DNA of 64,000 nt from Mycolicibacterium sp. BiH015 (GTDB lineage: Bacteria; Actinomycetota; Actinomycetes; Mycobacteriales; Mycobacteriaceae), in NCBI RefSeq assembly GCF_027706845.1, contig NZ_JAQGCZ010000017.1:1-64000 (forward strand). Direction: 5' to 3'. Both the position numbers and the translations under genes were made by a program. The notes beneath the pieces were generated by a model. That model was not told the origin of the DNA and made no database searches. It worked only from the letters and a program-made list of their open reading frames with translations. Each line of letters opens with the position of its first letter. Positions within the stretch are counted from its first letter, which is position 1. Shown here piece after piece: positions 49,296-58,157 of this stretch.

Positions 49296-50314
49296 GCGAC
49301 CTGCCCCTGTACGACGGGCAGCCCGGGGTCGCTCGCGGCATCCAGCGGCGACGGCTCGGCACCGGCGGCGATCAGGTGTGCCGCGAACGACGCGATCATC
49401 GCGCCGTTGTCCGTGCACAACCGCGGCCGCGGAATCCGCAATGTCATGCCCGCCTCTTCACACCTCTGCGCCGCCAATTCCCGCAGCCGAGAGTTCGCCG
49501 CCACTCCCCCGGCAATCAGCAGCGTGGACACGCCGAGGTCCTTCGCCGCCCGCACCGCCTTCGTGGTCAGCACGTCGGCGACCGCCTCCTGGAAGCCTGC
49601 CGCCACATCAGCCTGCGACGCCTCCGGATGGCTCTCGACATACCGTGCGACGGCCGTCTTCAGCCCCGAGAAGCTGAACGCGTACGGGTCATCGCGTGGC
49701 CCCGTCATCCCTCGCGGAAACGTGATCGCCGACGGATCACCCTCGCGCGCAAGCTCGTCGAGCACCCGGCCGCCGGGATAGCCCAGCCCCAGTAGACGCG
49801 CGATCTTGTCGTACGCCTCCCCCGCGGCGTCATCGACGGTCGAACCCAACTCGACGATGGGCTCGCCCAGCGACCGCACGTGCAGCAGGTTGGTATGCCC
49901 GCCCGACACCAGCAAACCGATGCTCTCCGGCAACGACCCATGGTCGAACACATCGGCGGCCAGGTGCCCGCCGAGGTGGTTGACCGCATAGAACGGCACC
50001 TGCCATGCAGCCGAATATGCCTTCGCCGCAGCCACTCCGACGAGCAGCGCGCCCGCCAGGCCCGGCCCGATGGTGGCCGCCACCACGTCGGGCTTCTCCA
50101 CCCCCGCTGCCGCCAGCGCCCTTCGCATCGTCGGCCCCAGCGCTTCCAGATGCGCGCGGGAGGCGATCTCGGGCACGACGCCGCCGAACCGTGCGTGCTC
50201 GTCGACGCTGGAGGCGACCTCGTCGGCCAGCAGCGTCACCGATCCGTCGTCACCGAGTTCGGCGATGCCGACGCCTGTCTCGTCACACGAACTCTCGATG
50301 GCCAGAATGATCAT
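49292..50314 (-). CDS. tsaD: tRNA threonylcarbamoyladenosine synthase subunit TsaD
   Basis: 340 residues, Kae1/Qri7 family. Starts MIILAIESSCDETG; metal-binding HLGGHLAAD and the ASKHA nucleotide sites GLLVSGGHTNLL and GGVAANSRLRE are intact. With TsaB and TsaE it transfers the threonylcarbamoyl group to A37 of ANN-reading tRNAs. Equivalent to Rv3419c. ATG overlaps the rimI stop (ATGA). Confidence 0.97.
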   Translation of the reverse strand: MIILAIESSCDETGVGIAELGDDGSVTLLADEVASSVDEHARFGGVVPEIASRAHLEALGPTMRRALAAAGVEKPDVVAATIGPGLAGALLVGVAAAKAYSAAWQVPFYAVNHLGGHLAADVFDHGSLPESIGLLVSGGHTNLLHVRSLGEPIVELGSTVDDAAGEAYDKIARLLGLGYPGGRVLDELAREGDPSAITFPRGMTGPRDDPYAFSFSGLKTAVARYVESHPEASQADVAAGFQEAVADVLTTKAVRAAKDLGVSTLLIAGGVAANSRLRELAAQRCEEAGMTLRIPRPRLCTDNGAMIASFAAHLIAAGAEPSPLDAASDPGLPVVQGQVA

Positions 50315-50772
50315 GGCAGCTCTCGCTTCTCGCGTTTCATGGTGTAGGCGTCCGCGCCACTCACGCGGTAATACCGCTTGCGCACGCCGATCTTGGCAAA
50401 TCCTTCGCTCTCGTACAGTGCGATCGCGGCGTCGTTGTCGGTACGGACCTCAAGGAAAACCGTTGCCCCGTCGGCGTACTCGAACAACCGATGCAGCATC
50501 TGCCGCCCGATTCCCTGGCCCTGGAACGCGGGGTCGACGCCGATGGTGTGGATCTCGTACTCGAACGGCTTGAACCGGCCCAGCCGTGCGATTCCCGCAT
50601 ATCCGACGAGTTTGTCGTCGACGCGTGCACCCACGTAGTAGTTGTGCTTGGCCGCGAGCTCGGCCAGGAACGCGCGCTCCGGCCACGGGTCATCCCCGTC
50701 GAACAGCTGAGCCTCCAGCTCGGCGCACCGTGCCGCGTCGGTCGGCTTCAGCGGGCCGTACTCCGCGGTCAC
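50311..50772 (-). CDS. rimI: N-alpha-acetyltransferase RimI
   Basis: 153 residues, GNAT fold with acetyl-CoA loop VDPAFQGQGIGRQML and LEVRTDNDAAIALYESEGF. It acetylates protein N-termini (S18 in E. coli; broader in mycobacteria). GTG 50772 is chosen because it overlaps the tsaB stop in GTGA and begins the conserved sequence VTAEYGPLKPTD. Equivalent to Rv3420c. Part of the tsaE-tsaB-rimI-tsaD run. Confidence 0.93.
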   Translation of the reverse strand: MTAEYGPLKPTDAARCAELEAQLFDGDDPWPERAFLAELAAKHNYYVGARVDDKLVGYAGIARLGRFKPFEYEIHTIGVDPAFQGQGIGRQMLHRLFEYADGATVFLEVRTDNDAAIALYESEGFAKIGVRKRYYRVSGADAYTMKREKRELP

Positions 50773-51407
50773 CGTGTTCGCCCTGTGTCCGCCTGCGGCT
50801 TCGCGTCGGGTCTGCGCAGATACAGCGGTATCAGCGGCGTAGGCTCGGCATTCCAATCAGCCACCGCCGCAACCAGTCCCGCCGCGGTCGGATACACCGC
50901 CGCCAGCCGCGGAAGCTCGAACAGCGCGACGTGATCGGGAGATCCGGCGACAGCCTGGGCACCCGTCGGCACGTCGGCGGCGGTGTTCACGGCGGGGCCG
51001 TCGAACCGGACACCGTCTCGGTAGCGCGCCCAGTACACCTCGCGGCGCCGCGCGTCGGTGACCACGAGCACATCGCCGGAAGTCCCCACCGCGATCGCGT
51101 CCAGACTGCACACACCGTGCACCGGGCGGCCCAGCGCATGCCCGAACGCCGCTGCCGTCGCCATCCCGACCCTCAGCCCGGTGAACGGCCCTGGACCGCA
51201 TCCCACGACCACGGCATCGAGCTGATTCGTCGACACCTCGGCGTCAGCGAGCGCACCGACGATGTTGGGCGTCAACTGTTCTGCGTGCGCACGGGGATCG
51301 ACCGTCACCTGTTCGGCCAGCACCTCGACGGTGTCACCGTCGACCCGGACCACGCCTGCGGTCACCGCGGGCGTCGCGGTGTCGACTGCCAGCACCAGCC
51401 TGCTCAT
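50769..51407 (-). CDS. tsaB: tRNA threonylcarbamoyladenosine complex subunit TsaB
   Basis: 212 residues, ASKHA fold without a catalytic metal site: LVLAVDTATPAVTAG at the N-terminus, VVGCGPGPFTGLRVGMA in the middle. It scaffolds TsaD and TsaE. ATG 51407 overlaps the tsaE stop (ATGA); the longer upstream frame is a shadow of tsaE. Equivalent to Rv3421c. Confidence 0.93.
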   Translation of the reverse strand: MSRLVLAVDTATPAVTAGVVRVDGDTVEVLAEQVTVDPRAHAEQLTPNIVGALADAEVSTNQLDAVVVGCGPGPFTGLRVGMATAAAFGHALGRPVHGVCSLDAIAVGTSGDVLVVTDARRREVYWARYRDGVRFDGPAVNTAADVPTGAQAVAGSPDHVALFELPRLAAVYPTAAGLVAAVADWNAEPTPLIPLYLRRPDAKPQADTGRTR

Positions 51408-51883
51408 GGTCGGCTCCACGTCCACATTGCGGTTCGCGCATCGCTGTCCGCGGACCGCTCCAGCCTGATGTCGAGGTGGCTCTCGGATAGCCGTTCGGCG
51501 ATACCCTCGCCCCACTCCACCACGACGACGGCGTCGTCGAGATCGGCGTCGAGGTCGAGGGAATCCAGTTCCGCCAGTAGGTCCACCGAGGCCTGGTCCA
51601 GCAACCGGTAGAGATCCACGTGCACCATCGCGGGCGCACCATCCACGCGTGGGCGATGCACCCGGGCCAGCACGAACGTCGGCGAGATCACCGCGCCCTC
51701 GACATCCATCGCCTGCGCAATCCCTTTGGCCAGCACCGTCTTTCCGGCGCCCAGCGGCCCGGAGAGCACCACGACGTCACCGGCGCGGAGCTCCCGGCCG
51801 AGCGACGCACCGAACGCGATCGTGTCCGCGGCGGTCAACAGCTCCGCAGTCCCCGAGGCGCCCCGGGTTGACGATTCAGCCAT
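51404..51883 (-). CDS. tsaE: tRNA threonylcarbamoyladenosine ATPase TsaE
   Basis: 159 residues, P-loop ATPase: Walker A GPLGAGKTVLAKG (about 42-54), VHVDLYRL and VVVEWGEGIAE as Walker B/sensor region. It regulates TsaBD by ATP hydrolysis. ATG 51883 is chosen; it overlaps the end of the alpha/beta hydrolase by 8 bases. Equivalent to Rv3422c. Confidence 0.93.
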   Translation of the reverse strand: MAESSTRGASGTAELLTAADTIAFGASLGRELRAGDVVVLSGPLGAGKTVLAKGIAQAMDVEGAVISPTFVLARVHRPRVDGAPAMVHVDLYRLLDQASVDLLAELDSLDLDADLDDAVVVVEWGEGIAERLSESHLDIRLERSADSDARTAMWTWSRP

Positions 51884-52967
51884 GGGACCGAACCCGGTCC
51901 TTGACACGCCGGGTCAGCGCGACCAGCTTCGACGGTGTCGCCCGCTCGACAAGCCGCACCAGTGCATCGTCGATCACCTCGGGTTGCTCCAGCTGGACGA
52001 GATGGCCTGCGCCGTCGACGATCACGAGCTCGGACTTCGCCAGCACATCCGCCATCTCCTGCGAGTACTCCATCGGTGTGAGCAGGTCGCTGTCACCGCA
52101 CGCCACCAGGGTCGGAATCTTGTTCAGCGTCTCCAGTCCCGCCGTCTCGTCGTGCACCTCGAGGGCGTGCAAGAACTCCACCAGCGTGGTGATCGACGTG
52201 TCGTGCATCATCCGCTCGGAGAACGCGACGACGCTCGGACTGACCTTCTCGTCGCCGTAGGACGCCGCCCGCAGAATCGGGCCGATGATCGAGCGGGCCG
52301 CGCCGCGACCCCGATGCACCGTCTTGGGCGCGTACCGGGCGGCGAACCGCACCGCCTCCAGCGCGGGATTCTTCAGGATCTCGCCCAGCGGCGACCGCGA
52401 AACGCCCTCTGCCGCTGAAGAGATCAGCGCCGCACCGACGATTCGCGTCGGATAGCGCTGCGGGAACTGCCGGGCATGCGACAGCACCGTCATGCCACCC
52501 ATCGAATGCCCGACCAGCACAACGGGTCCGCGGGGCGCCATGACAGCAAGGACGCTTTCGAGGTCTTGTCCGAGCTGCTCGACCGTGTACGTCTCAGGAG
52601 GCGCCTCGCCCGACTGTCCATGGCCGCGCTGGTCGTAGAACACCATGCGTACCTGATCGCCCCACTGCTCGGTCAGCCGGGCGCGCTGAAAGTGGAACGA
52701 GCCCATCCGCAGGCAGAAGCCGTGCGCGAACACGACGGTCAGCGGCGCACTCGCAGGACCCACCTCGCGCGCCACCAGCGGGACGCCGTCGGGGGTGGTC
52801 ACCACGCAGCCGCGGTCGGCGTCGAGCAGCTCGAAATCCTCATCGCGGTAGGGATCTTCGTTGGTGAGGCGCCGACGCAGCGACCTCGCGACCGTGACGC
52901 CCGCCGCCGAACCGACTGCAGCCACACCCGCCGCGCCGGCGAGCCAGCCCGCGCCCGCGCGGCTCAC
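51876..52967 (-). CDS. membrane-anchored alpha/beta hydrolase
   Basis: 363 residues. N-terminal hydrophobic stretch (AGWLAGAAGVAAVGSAAGVT) likely anchors it. Fold signatures: FAHGFCLRMGSF oxyanion, FYDQRGHGQSG, nucleophile GHSMGGM, and GAGHLVQLEQP with the catalytic His. A general lipid/ester hydrolase; substrate unknown. GTG 52967 overlaps the alr stop in GTGA, and its 3' end overlaps tsaE. M. tuberculosis has no such gene between alr and tsaE as I recall, so it may be an insertion that retained coupling. Confidence 0.85.
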   Translation of the reverse strand: MSRAGAGWLAGAAGVAAVGSAAGVTVARSLRRRLTNEDPYRDEDFELLDADRGCVVTTPDGVPLVAREVGPASAPLTVVFAHGFCLRMGSFHFQRARLTEQWGDQVRMVFYDQRGHGQSGEAPPETYTVEQLGQDLESVLAVMAPRGPVVLVGHSMGGMTVLSHARQFPQRYPTRIVGAALISSAAEGVSRSPLGEILKNPALEAVRFAARYAPKTVHRGRGAARSIIGPILRAASYGDEKVSPSVVAFSERMMHDTSITTLVEFLHALEVHDETAGLETLNKIPTLVACGDSDLLTPMEYSQEMADVLAKSELVIVDGAGHLVQLEQPEVIDDALVRLVERATPSKLVALTRRVKDRVRSHG

Positions 52968-54097
52968 AGTGCACCCCCGATGTAGGTTCGTCCGATCCGC
53001 CGGCGCGGACTCGTCACCACCTCGTAGTTGATGGTGTCCAACAATTCCGCCCACTCCTGTGCCGTCGGCTCGCCGTCGTCGCCCGGGCCGAACAGGATCG
53101 CGTCGTCGCCCTCGGCAACCTCCACCGGGCCCGGCCCCAGATCCACTACGAACTGATCCATGCACACCCGGCCCACGTTCGGATAGCGGCGGCCGTTGAT
53201 CGACACCTCGAAGCGGTTGCTCAGCGTCCGGAAAACCCCGTCGGCGTATCCGGCGGGCACCAGCGCCAGCGTGGTGTCGCGTGGCGCGGTCCACGTGTGG
53301 CCGTAGGACACCCCGTCGCCGGCTTGCACCGAACGGACATGCGCGACAGGACATTTCACAGTCATCGCGCCGCGCAACCCGAAGTCGCCCAACGACGGGA
53401 TAGGGCTCTGCCCATACACGGCAATGCCCGGGCGCACCATGTCGAAGGCCAGGTCGGGCCGGGTCAGGGCAGCCGGCGAATTGCTCAGGTGAACCACGTC
53501 GAAACGGACACCGACCGCGCCCGCTTGGCCCACGAGGTCCTTCAGCCTGCGGGCCTGCTCGTCGTTGAACGGGTGGTCCGGATCGTCGCCGTGCGCGAGG
53601 TGCGACATCAGTCCGCGAATGCGGACCGCGTCGCCGGCCCTCTGCAGCGCGGCCAGGACCTCGGGATAGTCCTTCGGGCTGACACCGTTGCGGCTCAGGC
53701 CGGTGTCGGCCTTGATGGTCACGACCGCCGTCTGCCCCGTGCGTATCGCCGCGTTGAGCACCTCGGCCACCTGGCGCGGCGAGGACACCGCCACCTCGAC
53801 GCCGCACTGCAGGGCGGGCGCGAAGTCGGTGCCCGGTGAATGTAACCAGGCCAGCACCGGCTCGGTGACACCGTCGCGCCGCAGCGCGAGCGCCTCGTCG
53901 ATGGTGGCCACCCCGAGCTCGGCAGCCCCCGCCGCCACGGCGGCACGGGCCACCTGCGTGGCGCCGTGCCCGTAGCCGTCGGCCTTGACGACGACCATCA
54001 CCGCCGCCGATCCGGCACGTTCGCGCAGGACACCCACGTTGTGGGCGATGGCGGCGAGGTCGACCACGGCAAGCGGGCCGGCGTTGGGCGTGTTCAT
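52964..54097 (-). CDS. alr: alanine racemase
   Basis: 377 residues. PLP lysine in VVKADGYGHG (about residue 38), catalytic tyrosine in SYGHTW, and VCMDQFVVDLG. It interconverts L- and D-alanine for peptidoglycan and is the cycloserine target. Equivalent to Rv3423c. First of the overlapping run alr-hydrolase-tsaE-tsaB-rimI-tsaD. Confidence 0.97.
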   Translation of the reverse strand: MNTPNAGPLAVVDLAAIAHNVGVLRERAGSAAVMVVVKADGYGHGATQVARAAVAAGAAELGVATIDEALALRRDGVTEPVLAWLHSPGTDFAPALQCGVEVAVSSPRQVAEVLNAAIRTGQTAVVTIKADTGLSRNGVSPKDYPEVLAALQRAGDAVRIRGLMSHLAHGDDPDHPFNDEQARRLKDLVGQAGAVGVRFDVVHLSNSPAALTRPDLAFDMVRPGIAVYGQSPIPSLGDFGLRGAMTVKCPVAHVRSVQAGDGVSYGHTWTAPRDTTLALVPAGYADGVFRTLSNRFEVSINGRRYPNVGRVCMDQFVVDLGPGPVEVAEGDDAILFGPGDDGEPTAQEWAELLDTINYEVVTSPRRRIGRTYIGGAL

Positions 54098-54123
54098 CGC
54101 CCTCGATTCTCCCAGGCGCGGGT

Positions 54124-55518
54124 TCAGTGGGCGAAATGCTCCTCGTCGGCGAAGCCGCCGATCCCCGCCTTGTCGAGCTTGCCGAGCACCTCGACCAGGT
54201 CGTCTCGCAGGGCCCGGGCCAGGTTCGCCGAGAAGCCCTCACGCACCACGATGCGCAGCACCGCCACGTCGCTGGCGTTGTCGGGCATCGTGTACGCGGG
54301 CACCTGCCACCCATAGCTGCGCAGCAACGCCGAGACGTCGAACACGGTGTAGCTGGTGCCCTCGACGAGCTTGAACGCGACCACGGGGATCGCAGAGCCG
54401 TCGGTGATCACGTCGAACACCGGCTTGTTGTTCGCTCCCGTCATCCCGGCCAGCTCGCGCGCGAGCCAGGTCGCGGTTTCGGAGAGGCATTTCATGACCT
54501 GCGTGTAGCCGTCGCGGCCCAGCCGCAGGAAGTTGTAGTACTGCCCCACCACCTGATTACCGGGACGCGAGAAGTTGAGCGTGAACGTCGGCATGTCCCC
54601 GCCCAGGTAGTTCACCCGGAACACCAGGTCCTCGGGCAGGTGGTCCTTGTTCCGCCACACCACGAACCCGATGCCCGGGTAGGTCAGGCCGTACTTGTGG
54701 CCGCTGACGTTGATCGACACCACCCGGGGCAGCCGGAAATCCCACACCAGCATCGGGTGCAGGAACGGCACCACGAAGCCGCCGCTGGCGGCGTCCACGT
54801 GCACGGGAACGTCGGGCCCCTTGTTCTTCGCGAGCCTGTCGAGCGCAGCGCAGATCTCACCGACAGGCTCGAGCTCGCCGGTGAACGTGGTGCCCAGGAT
54901 CGCCACCACGCCGATGGTGTCCTCGTCGACGGCGTCGAGCACCTGCTCCGGGGTGATGACGTAGCGCCCCTCCTCCATCGGCAGATAGCGCGCCTCGACG
55001 TCGAAGTAGCGGCAGAACTTCTCCCACACCACCTGCACGTTGGACCCCATCACCAGGTTCGGCGTGCGGTTCTTCCACCCATCACCGACCCGATCGCGCC
55101 ACCGCCACTTCAGCGCCAGGCCCGCCAGCATCACCGCCTCGCTGGATCCGACGGTCGACACGCCGATCGCGGTGGACGGGTCGTCGTCGCGCAGATCCTC
55201 GGCGTGGAACAGGTCGGCCACCATGCACACGCACCGCTGCTCGATCGCGGCGGTCACCGGGTACTCGTCCTTGTCGATCATGTTCTTGTCGAACGTCTCC
55301 GACATCAGCTGGCCCGCCTCGGGATCCATCCACGTCGTGACGAACGTCGCCAGGTTGAGCCGGGAACTGCCGTCGAGCATCAGCTCGTCGTGGATGAACC
55401 GGTAGGTCTGCTCGGGTTCCATCGACTCGTCGGGCAGCCGTAGGGCCGGGACGGGCGACGTCGACATCCGTCCGCAGTAGGCGGGAGTCAGCGACGAGTG
55501 GTGCGAAATGTTGGGCAT
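54124..55518 (-). CDS. gadB: glutamate decarboxylase
   Basis: 464 residues. PLP lysine in NVSGHKYGLTYPG; HVDAASGGFV binds the cofactor; GVSTVGSSEAVMLAGLAL marks the substrate region. It turns glutamate to GABA with proton uptake, for acid tolerance and GABA metabolism. The C-terminal tail ends EEHFAH. ATG 55518 follows the nnr stop by 10 bases, so the two are probably co-transcribed. Equivalent to Rv3432c. Confidence 0.95.
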   Translation of the reverse strand: MPNISHHSSLTPAYCGRMSTSPVPALRLPDESMEPEQTYRFIHDELMLDGSSRLNLATFVTTWMDPEAGQLMSETFDKNMIDKDEYPVTAAIEQRCVCMVADLFHAEDLRDDDPSTAIGVSTVGSSEAVMLAGLALKWRWRDRVGDGWKNRTPNLVMGSNVQVVWEKFCRYFDVEARYLPMEEGRYVITPEQVLDAVDEDTIGVVAILGTTFTGELEPVGEICAALDRLAKNKGPDVPVHVDAASGGFVVPFLHPMLVWDFRLPRVVSINVSGHKYGLTYPGIGFVVWRNKDHLPEDLVFRVNYLGGDMPTFTLNFSRPGNQVVGQYYNFLRLGRDGYTQVMKCLSETATWLARELAGMTGANNKPVFDVITDGSAIPVVAFKLVEGTSYTVFDVSALLRSYGWQVPAYTMPDNASDVAVLRIVVREGFSANLARALRDDLVEVLGKLDKAGIGGFADEEHFAH

Positions 55519-55528
55519 GGCCTCATTT

Positions 55529-56944
55529 CTAGAGGATGGAAGCCAGCGCCGTCCGTAGATGCGCGAGGATGCGCGACGCGGATGTCGGTGCGGCCGCCGG
55601 GCCGGGGTCACCGGCGGACAGATCGGCGGCGCGCGCGTGCACGTAGGCAGCGGCCGCGGCTGCCTCCCCCGGTGGAACTCCCGCGGCGAGCAGGGCGCCG
55701 ATGACGCCCGAGAGCACGTCACCCGAGCCTGCGGTGGCGGCCCACGAGTTGCCCGCCACGTTGAGATGGACCGGACCTGCGCCCGGCTCCGCAACGACGG
55801 TGACATTGCCCTTCAACAGCACCGTGACGCCGAGCTGGTCGGCGAGCCTGCGGGTGTCTGCGATGCGATCGTCGCCCGGCGCGGAGCCGGCCAAGCGCTT
55901 GAACTCTCCTGCATGGGGTGTCAGCACCGTCGGGGCCTGACGTCCTGCGACGAGCTCGGGGTGCGCGGACAGGATCGTCAGGGCATCGGCGTCGACGATG
56001 ACCGGCAGATCGGTCTCAAGCGCGAACACCAGTGCCGCCGCGGCGCTTTCGTCGGTGCCGAGCCCGGGGCCGATGACCCAGGACTGCACCCGGCCCGCGG
56101 TCGCGTGGCTGGATGTGGCGATGACCTCGGGCCAGTGCGAAACCACCTCGGCCGCTGCGCTTCCTGCGTAGCGCACCATGCCGGACGTGGCCGCGACGGC
56201 AGCGCCGGTGCACAGGATGGCTGCGCCCGGATAGGTCGCCGAGCCTGCCATCACACCGGTGACACCCTGGGTGTACTTGTCATCTTTGGGCCCCGGCACC
56301 GGCCAGCGCCGGGCGACATCGACGGCTTCCATGGCACGGACGTCGCTGGGCGGGAGATCGAGGCCGATGTCGACGAGCTCCACACGGCCGCAGTTGCCCA
56401 GTGCATGGACGGGTTTGAGCCCGCCGAAGGTGACGGTCACGGCGGGCCGGACGTGCGGCCCTTCCGCGGCGCCGGTGCCGACGTCGACCCCGCTGGGCAG
56501 GTCGACGGCGACGACCGGGACGCCGAGACTTTCCGCAGACTCGAACACCGCTGCCGCATCGGGCCGCAGCGGCCCGGATCCCGAGATACCGACGACGCCG
56601 TCGATCGCCAGATCCGTTGCGCTCGGTACGTTTTCGACGATTCGGCCACCGGCGCGCAGAAATGCGTGCAACCCGGCTCGGTGCGCCTTCTCCGGCTTCA
56701 GCAGAATCGCCACGGCGCGAGCGCCGCGCCGCCGCAGCAACGTCGCTGCCCACAACGCGTCACCGCCGTTGTCTCCGGAACCGACCACCGCACAAACGGT
56801 CTTGCCGGGGACGGAACCCAACTCGCGGGCGATCGCGGTGGCGAGCCCGAACGCCGCGCGCCGCATCAGCTTTCCCTCGGGAAGCGACGCGAGCAACGGT
56901 GCTTCCGCATCGCGGATCGCGTCGGCGCTGTAGAAGTACCGCAT
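55529..56944 (-). CDS. nnr: bifunctional NAD(P)H-hydrate epimerase / ADP-dependent dehydratase
   Basis: 471 residues. N-terminal epimerase domain (YjeF_N: VVGSGDNGGDALWAATLL; VVAVDLPSGVDVGTG) and C-terminal dehydratase domain (YjeF_C: LTPHAGEFKRL; NSWAATAGSGDVLSGVIGALLA, in two parts). It repairs hydrated NADH/NADPH. Equivalent to Rv3433c. ATG 56944 is seven bases after TACCGT (56957-56952), a probable leaderless start. Divergent from the SnoaL/NTF2-like gene. Confidence 0.94.
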   Translation of the reverse strand: MRYFYSADAIRDAEAPLLASLPEGKLMRRAAFGLATAIARELGSVPGKTVCAVVGSGDNGGDALWAATLLRRRGARAVAILLKPEKAHRAGLHAFLRAGGRIVENVPSATDLAIDGVVGISGSGPLRPDAAAVFESAESLGVPVVAVDLPSGVDVGTGAAEGPHVRPAVTVTFGGLKPVHALGNCGRVELVDIGLDLPPSDVRAMEAVDVARRWPVPGPKDDKYTQGVTGVMAGSATYPGAAILCTGAAVAATSGMVRYAGSAAAEVVSHWPEVIATSSHATAGRVQSWVIGPGLGTDESAAAALVFALETDLPVIVDADALTILSAHPELVAGRQAPTVLTPHAGEFKRLAGSAPGDDRIADTRRLADQLGVTVLLKGNVTVVAEPGAGPVHLNVAGNSWAATAGSGDVLSGVIGALLAAGVPPGEAAAAAAYVHARAADLSAGDPGPAAAPTSASRILAHLRTALASIL

Positions 56945-56975
56945 AGTGCCCACGGTACGTGGGTACCTGCACTCC

Positions 56976-57341
56976 ATGACCGTCATCGACGACCTCCTCG
57001 AGCTCGAACACGCCGGCTGGAAGTCCCTGTGCGACGGCAGCGGCGATCAGTTCTACGGAAATCTGATGACCGACGACGCCGTGATGGTGCTGGCGAACGG
57101 CATGGTGATGGACCGAGCGACGGTCACCTCCGCGCTCGGCGAATCACCGCCGTGGGCACGCTACGAGATCACCGACGTCCGACTCGTAGCGGTCGCGGAC
57201 GACGCCGCCGCGCTCGTCTACACAGGCTCGGGGTGGCGTGACGGCGACGACCAGCCGTTCGTGGGCGCGATGTCGTCGGTCTATCGTCGAACCGCCGACG
57301 GCTGGAAGCTCGCGCTGTATCAGCAGTCGGCGAAGAGCTGA
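56976..57341 (+). CDS. NTF2-like (SnoaL/DUF4440) protein
   Basis: 121 residues with the NTF2 cone fold: LLELEHAGWKSLCDGSGDQF helix, LMTDDAVMV, and C-terminal strands VYRRTADGWKLALYQQS. Members bind small ligands or act as isomerases, hydrolases or subunits. ATG 56976 is chosen. Convergent stop adjacent to the STAS gene (57341/57342). Function unknown. Confidence 0.82.
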   Translation: MTVIDDLLELEHAGWKSLCDGSGDQFYGNLMTDDAVMVLANGMVMDRATVTSALGESPPWARYEITDVRLVAVADDAAALVYTGSGWRDGDDQPFVGAMSSVYRRTADGWKLALYQQSAKS

Positions 57342-57713
57342 CTAGACCTGCCGCCCCTGTCTGGCCTCCGCCAGCGTGGGATAGAGGTCGATGACTTCGT
57401 CGATGCGCATCATGCGCAGGACGCGACTGGTGGCGGGGCCGTCGGCGACGACGCGCAACGAGATGCCGCCGCGCTCGGTGAGGCGGTGCGTTTCCACCAG
57501 CAGGGAGATCCCGGCCGACGACAGAAAGCTCACGTCGGTGATATCCACGATCAACACCGGTGGTGAAGTGGTGAACGCCACGTCGAGGTGGGTTCCCAGA
57601 GTGGGTGCGGTCAGGACATCCAGGTCGCCGTAGACGTGCAACACCAAGAAATCCTCATCGCGGCGCGGCGTGACAGTGAATCTGCCACTACGCGCTTGTC
57701 CAGCCGAAATCAT
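57342..57713 (-). CDS. STAS-domain anti-anti-sigma factor-like protein
   Basis: 123 residues, one STAS domain. VLHVYGDLDVLTAP begins the fold; DVSFLSSAGISLLVE carries the phosphorylatable Ser of SpoIIAA-type antagonists. It would bind an anti-sigma kinase when unphosphorylated. No kinase or sigma gene is adjacent, so the partner is elsewhere. ATG 57713 is preferred to the longer frame. Confidence 0.85.
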   Translation of the reverse strand: MISAGQARSGRFTVTPRRDEDFLVLHVYGDLDVLTAPTLGTHLDVAFTTSPPVLIVDITDVSFLSSAGISLLVETHRLTERGGISLRVVADGPATSRVLRMMRIDEVIDLYPTLAEARQGRQV

Positions 57714-57864
57714 CGCCAACCCCCGGGGTGGTCTTAGGCAGCAAGGCACAACACGTGCACAACCTGGTCCCGCTGCTGGAACCCTGCATCCACAGCCGCT
57801 CAGGCGGCCGTTGCTGCACAACGGTTCATTTCACTATTTATCGCTTGCGAAACCCAAAGCGTTA
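57714..57864. other. intergenic upstream of the STAS gene
   Basis: About 150 bases between the STAS gene and the hydrolase remnant, with lower GC near 57830-57864. It should contain the STAS promoter. No convincing element recognised. Confidence 0.4.
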
Positions 57865-58157
57865 TCAATCCGGCGAAAATTCCGACCAGAATGCCCCCGC
57901 TGCTGCAGCGATCGCGTCCGGATATCCTCCGGTGATGGCGTGACGCGTCCTGCCATAATTCGACTCGGCCCTGCGGCAACAACTTCCGCGCCGCCACAGC
58001 TGCCCGTCTGGCATCGTAAATCACACTGCGTCCCGCCAGCACCACGAGTACCGGTAGACCCGCACGGTGCCGAAACTCGTTAATACATCGATTGTCTCGT
58101 CGAGAAAGCGTCCACGCGCCGCCTGGTCGCGGAAATGACCGACCTGCGGGGTGGGCA
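57865..58157 (-). pseudogene. frameshifted remnant of an alpha/beta hydrolase (C-terminal part)
   Basis: Three consecutive minus-strand frames together spell the C-terminus of an alpha/beta hydrolase: VGHFRDQAARGRFLDETIDVL, then (shifted) EFRHRAGLPVLVVLAGRSVI and DARRAAVAARKLLPQGRVELW, then (shifted again near GAC-GCG-TCA) AITGGYPDAIAAAAGAFW ending SEFSPD and TGA at 57867-57865. At least two indels are needed, and the N-terminal part with the nucleophile is missing; it ends abruptly at the glmS stop. No function is expected. The reconstruction is by eye from typical hydrolase C-termini. Confidence 0.7.

Noticed and set aside
57728..57943. 71-codon plus-strand frame near the STAS gene
   Set aside because: No homology or ribosome site; it lies antisense to the hydrolase remnant.
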